A DNA stretch of 64,000 bases from an uncultured Collinsella sp. (GTDB lineage Bacteria > Actinomycetota > Coriobacteriia > Coriobacteriales > Coriobacteriaceae), in assembly GCA_959599095.1 (NCBI GenBank), contig CAUGGC010000007.1:1-64000 (forward strand), read 5' to 3'. The position numbers were made by a program, and so were the translations under genes. Shown one piece after another: positions 62,596-64,000 of the stretch. The notes under the pieces were generated by a model. It worked only from the letters and a program-made list of their open reading frames with translations. It made no database searches and was not told the origin of the DNA. Position 1 is the first letter of the stretch; each line of letters starts with the position of its first letter.

Positions 62596-63402
62596 CTACT
62601 CCTCCTCGAGGGCAGCGATGACCTCGTCGGTCATGTCCATGGTGCTGTAGACGTCCTGGACGTCGTCGAGCTCCTCAAGACGGTCGATGAGGCGCTGAAC
62701 CTTCTTGGCGTCGGCACCGGAGACCTCGGTCGGGGTGGTCGGGACCATGGTGGTCTCGGAGCCCTTGACCTGGACGCCCTGCTCCTCGAGCGCCTTGGAG
62801 ACAGCCATGACCTCGTTGGCAGTAGTCCAGACGATCCACTCCTCGCCGGCGTCCTCGTAGTCCTCGCCACCGGCCTCGGCGATGGCCATCATGAACTCAT
62901 CCTCGTCACCGGCAGCACCGTTGGCGATCATGGTCTCCTTCTTGGCGTTCTCGTCCAGGATCTCCTTGGCGACGACGATCTGGCCCTTGCGCTCAAACTG
63001 GAAGGCGACGGAGCCGGAGGTGCCCAGGTTGCCACCAGCGTGGGAGAAGGCGGAACGGACATCAGCGGCGGTACGGTTGCGGTTGTCGGTCAGGCAGTCG
63101 ACGTAGACGGCGACACCGGCGGGACCGTAGCCCTCGTACACGATGTTCTCGTAGACGGCAGCGTCGGCACCCGAGCCAAAAGCCTTGTCGATAGCGGACT
63201 TGATCTTGTCCTTAGGCATGGACTGAGCCTTGGCCTTGGCAACGGCAGCGGCGAGGCTGGCGTTGTTCTCGGGCAGCGGGTCACCGCCGAGACGGGCAGC
63301 AACGGTGATGTTGCGGCTGAGCTTGGAGAAGAGGGCGGAACGCTTGGCGTCCTGCGCGCCCTTACGATGCTTGGTTGTGGCCCACTTAGAGTGTCCGGAC
63401 AT
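62596..63402 (-). CDS. yebC: YebC/PmpR family protein (transcriptional regulator or translation factor)
   Basis: A 268-residue protein that begins MSGHSKWATTKHRKGAQDAKR, the hallmark start, and contains NNASLAAAVAKAKAQSMPKDKI and YEGYGPAGVAVYVDCLTDNRNRTAADVR. Family members act as transcription regulators and, for some, aid ribosomes at proline stretches. It is about 25 residues longer than usual because of the acidic insert around GGEDYEDAGEEW. Monocistronic here. Confidence 0.93.
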   Translation of the reverse strand: MSGHSKWATTKHRKGAQDAKRSALFSKLSRNITVAARLGGDPLPENNASLAAAVAKAKAQSMPKDKIKSAIDKAFGSGADAAVYENIVYEGYGPAGVAVYVDCLTDNRNRTAADVRSAFSHAGGNLGTSGSVAFQFERKGQIVVAKEILDENAKKETMIANGAAGDEDEFMMAIAEAGGEDYEDAGEEWIVWTTANEVMAVSKALEEQGVQVKGSETTMVPTTPTEVSGADAKKVQRLIDRLEELDDVQDVYSTMDMTDEVIAALEEE

Positions 63403-63532
63403 ACGTGTCTCCTATCGGTTTCGACCTAAAGCCCAGCGCAGATGCTCGGGCAATATAAACAAACGTCGTTATGATATACCTACTGGCCTGCGAGATAAAC
63501 CCCAAAATGAAGGCGTCGTGATGATGGCCCCT

Positions 63533-63565
63533 TTGGTGCAAAGAAACCTGACCCCAATGCACCAA
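63533..63565 (-). repeat. GGGTCAGG hairpin next to the stop of the last gene
   Basis: TTGGTGCA and TGCACCAA arms with mRNA-sense loop GGGGTCAGGTTTC, a variant of the GGGACAGG loop. It starts one base from the TAA stop (63567-63569) of the membrane protein gene. Confidence 0.75.
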
Positions 63566-63566
63566 G

Positions 63567-64000
63567 TTAGGACCAGAAGAAGTCGCTGCGGGTGACGGTG
63601 GCGCCGATGGCGAAGGGCATGCAGGCGATGACCGGATACAGGTAGCGCATGTAAGTCGAGCCGTTGCACGGGCCAATCAGGCACACGGCGAGCACGCCCA
63701 ACAGCGGCACCCAGATCGCCAGCGCACGCCATGAATGACGACGCAGCAAGTAGACCACCACGGCGATCATGATCCACACATAGGTGGCCGAGCTCATGGT
63801 GAGCGAGATAAAGGGAACACGCTGCACCGCCACACGGTACAAATTGATCAGGTGGTCGCACCAGCGCACCACGTTGCTGTCAACCGGATGGAAGTCGAAG
63901 TACTTGAGGTTGTCGGGACGCGCCATGATCTCGGCACTACGCGCCGTGCTGTAGACCCAGGCATCGCGCGCGCTCGGATAAAAGTACCCGTAGTAGTTAT
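63567..64000 (-). CDS. Polytopic membrane protein, C-terminal part (partial, function unknown)
   Basis: Runs off the right edge. The visible 144 residues begin NYYGYFYPSARDAWVYSTAR, an extracellular-type loop, then three or so membrane segments (YVWIMIAVVVYLLRRH, WVPLLGVLAVCLIGPCNGS, YLYPVIACMPFAIGA). The pattern of a long outer loop before the last helices resembles large glycosyltransferase-like or DUF6020 membrane proteins, but a family is not assigned. The ATG at 63926 is internal, since the frame stays open to the window edge. Confidence 0.6.
   Translation of the reverse strand, partial: NYYGYFYPSARDAWVYSTARSAEIMARPDNLKYFDFHPVDSNVVRWCDHLINLYRVAVQRVPFISLTMSSATYVWIMIAVVVYLLRRHSWRALAIWVPLLGVLAVCLIGPCNGSTYMRYLYPVIACMPFAIGATVTRSDFFWS

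Overview
The window looks like chromosomal DNA of a gut actinobacterium of the class Coriobacteriia, most likely a Collinsella species. This rests on high GC, gene order, and several features: a TatA-type translocase, an Asp23/AmaP/DUF2273 cluster, a very large 2-hydroxyacyl-CoA dehydratase activase protein, and a lysyl-tRNA synthetase with a fused tRNA-binding domain. The assignment is an inference from content, not a database match. There is no phage, no intact insertion sequence and no CRISPR array. About 54 protein genes and six tRNA genes are supported, most of them on the minus strand.

Layout. 1-750: start of tuf behind tRNA-Met, tRNA-Thr and tRNA-Tyr, with a promoter. 950-5100: a beta-glucoside module (RpiR-type regulator, divergent GH1 6-phospho-glycosidase, PTS EIIBC) bracketed by copies of one intergenic repeat. 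5100-7000: tandem inverted repeats, tRNA-Thr, and a HipA-type kinase fused to its own DNA-binding domain behind a palindromic operator. 7000-12500: a yac-like housekeeping run, disA-ispD-ispF-cysS-rlmB-yacP. 12600-15400: a manganese riboswitch with mntP, then a classic hipBA pair with three operator copies. 15400-19750: pepD and clpC. 19900-25130: a TetR regulator, a 1479-residue activase and a palindromic operator. 25300-30700: a DUF2798 protein, a ThrE-like exporter, lysS and greA. 30800-40230: tatA, tRNA-Pro, veg-ispE, then asnB, murE, a HAD phosphatase, murI, rph, rdgB and dtd. 40400-41050: tRNA-Val followed by a tandem scar and a 215-bp AT-rich element with 32-bp terminal inverted repeats. 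41100-46120: argCJBD with a candidate ArgR site. 46250-50670: an FMN riboswitch controlling ribU, a fused EcfA1A2, EcfT and two flavin-binding PNPOx proteins. 50870-53410: groES-groEL bracketed by two very long hairpins. 53560-64000: an amidohydrolase, an M20 peptidase, a zinc-ribbon/DUF2752/DUF4234 membrane cluster, a YitT protein, the Asp23-DUF2273-AmaP cluster, yebC and the end of a polytopic membrane protein.

The most unusual feature is structured DNA placed directly after stop codons. Several unrelated genes (thrE-like, rph, the Asp23 gene, the last gene, and loosely tRNA-Thr) are followed by hairpins whose stems differ but whose mRNA-sense loop keeps GGGACAGG or GGGTCAGG. lysS, dtd and two other genes carry further palindrome families at the same place. 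Other points worth following are the fused HipA kinase, the TIR element next to tRNA-Val, the groE-flanking hairpins and the flavin operon.
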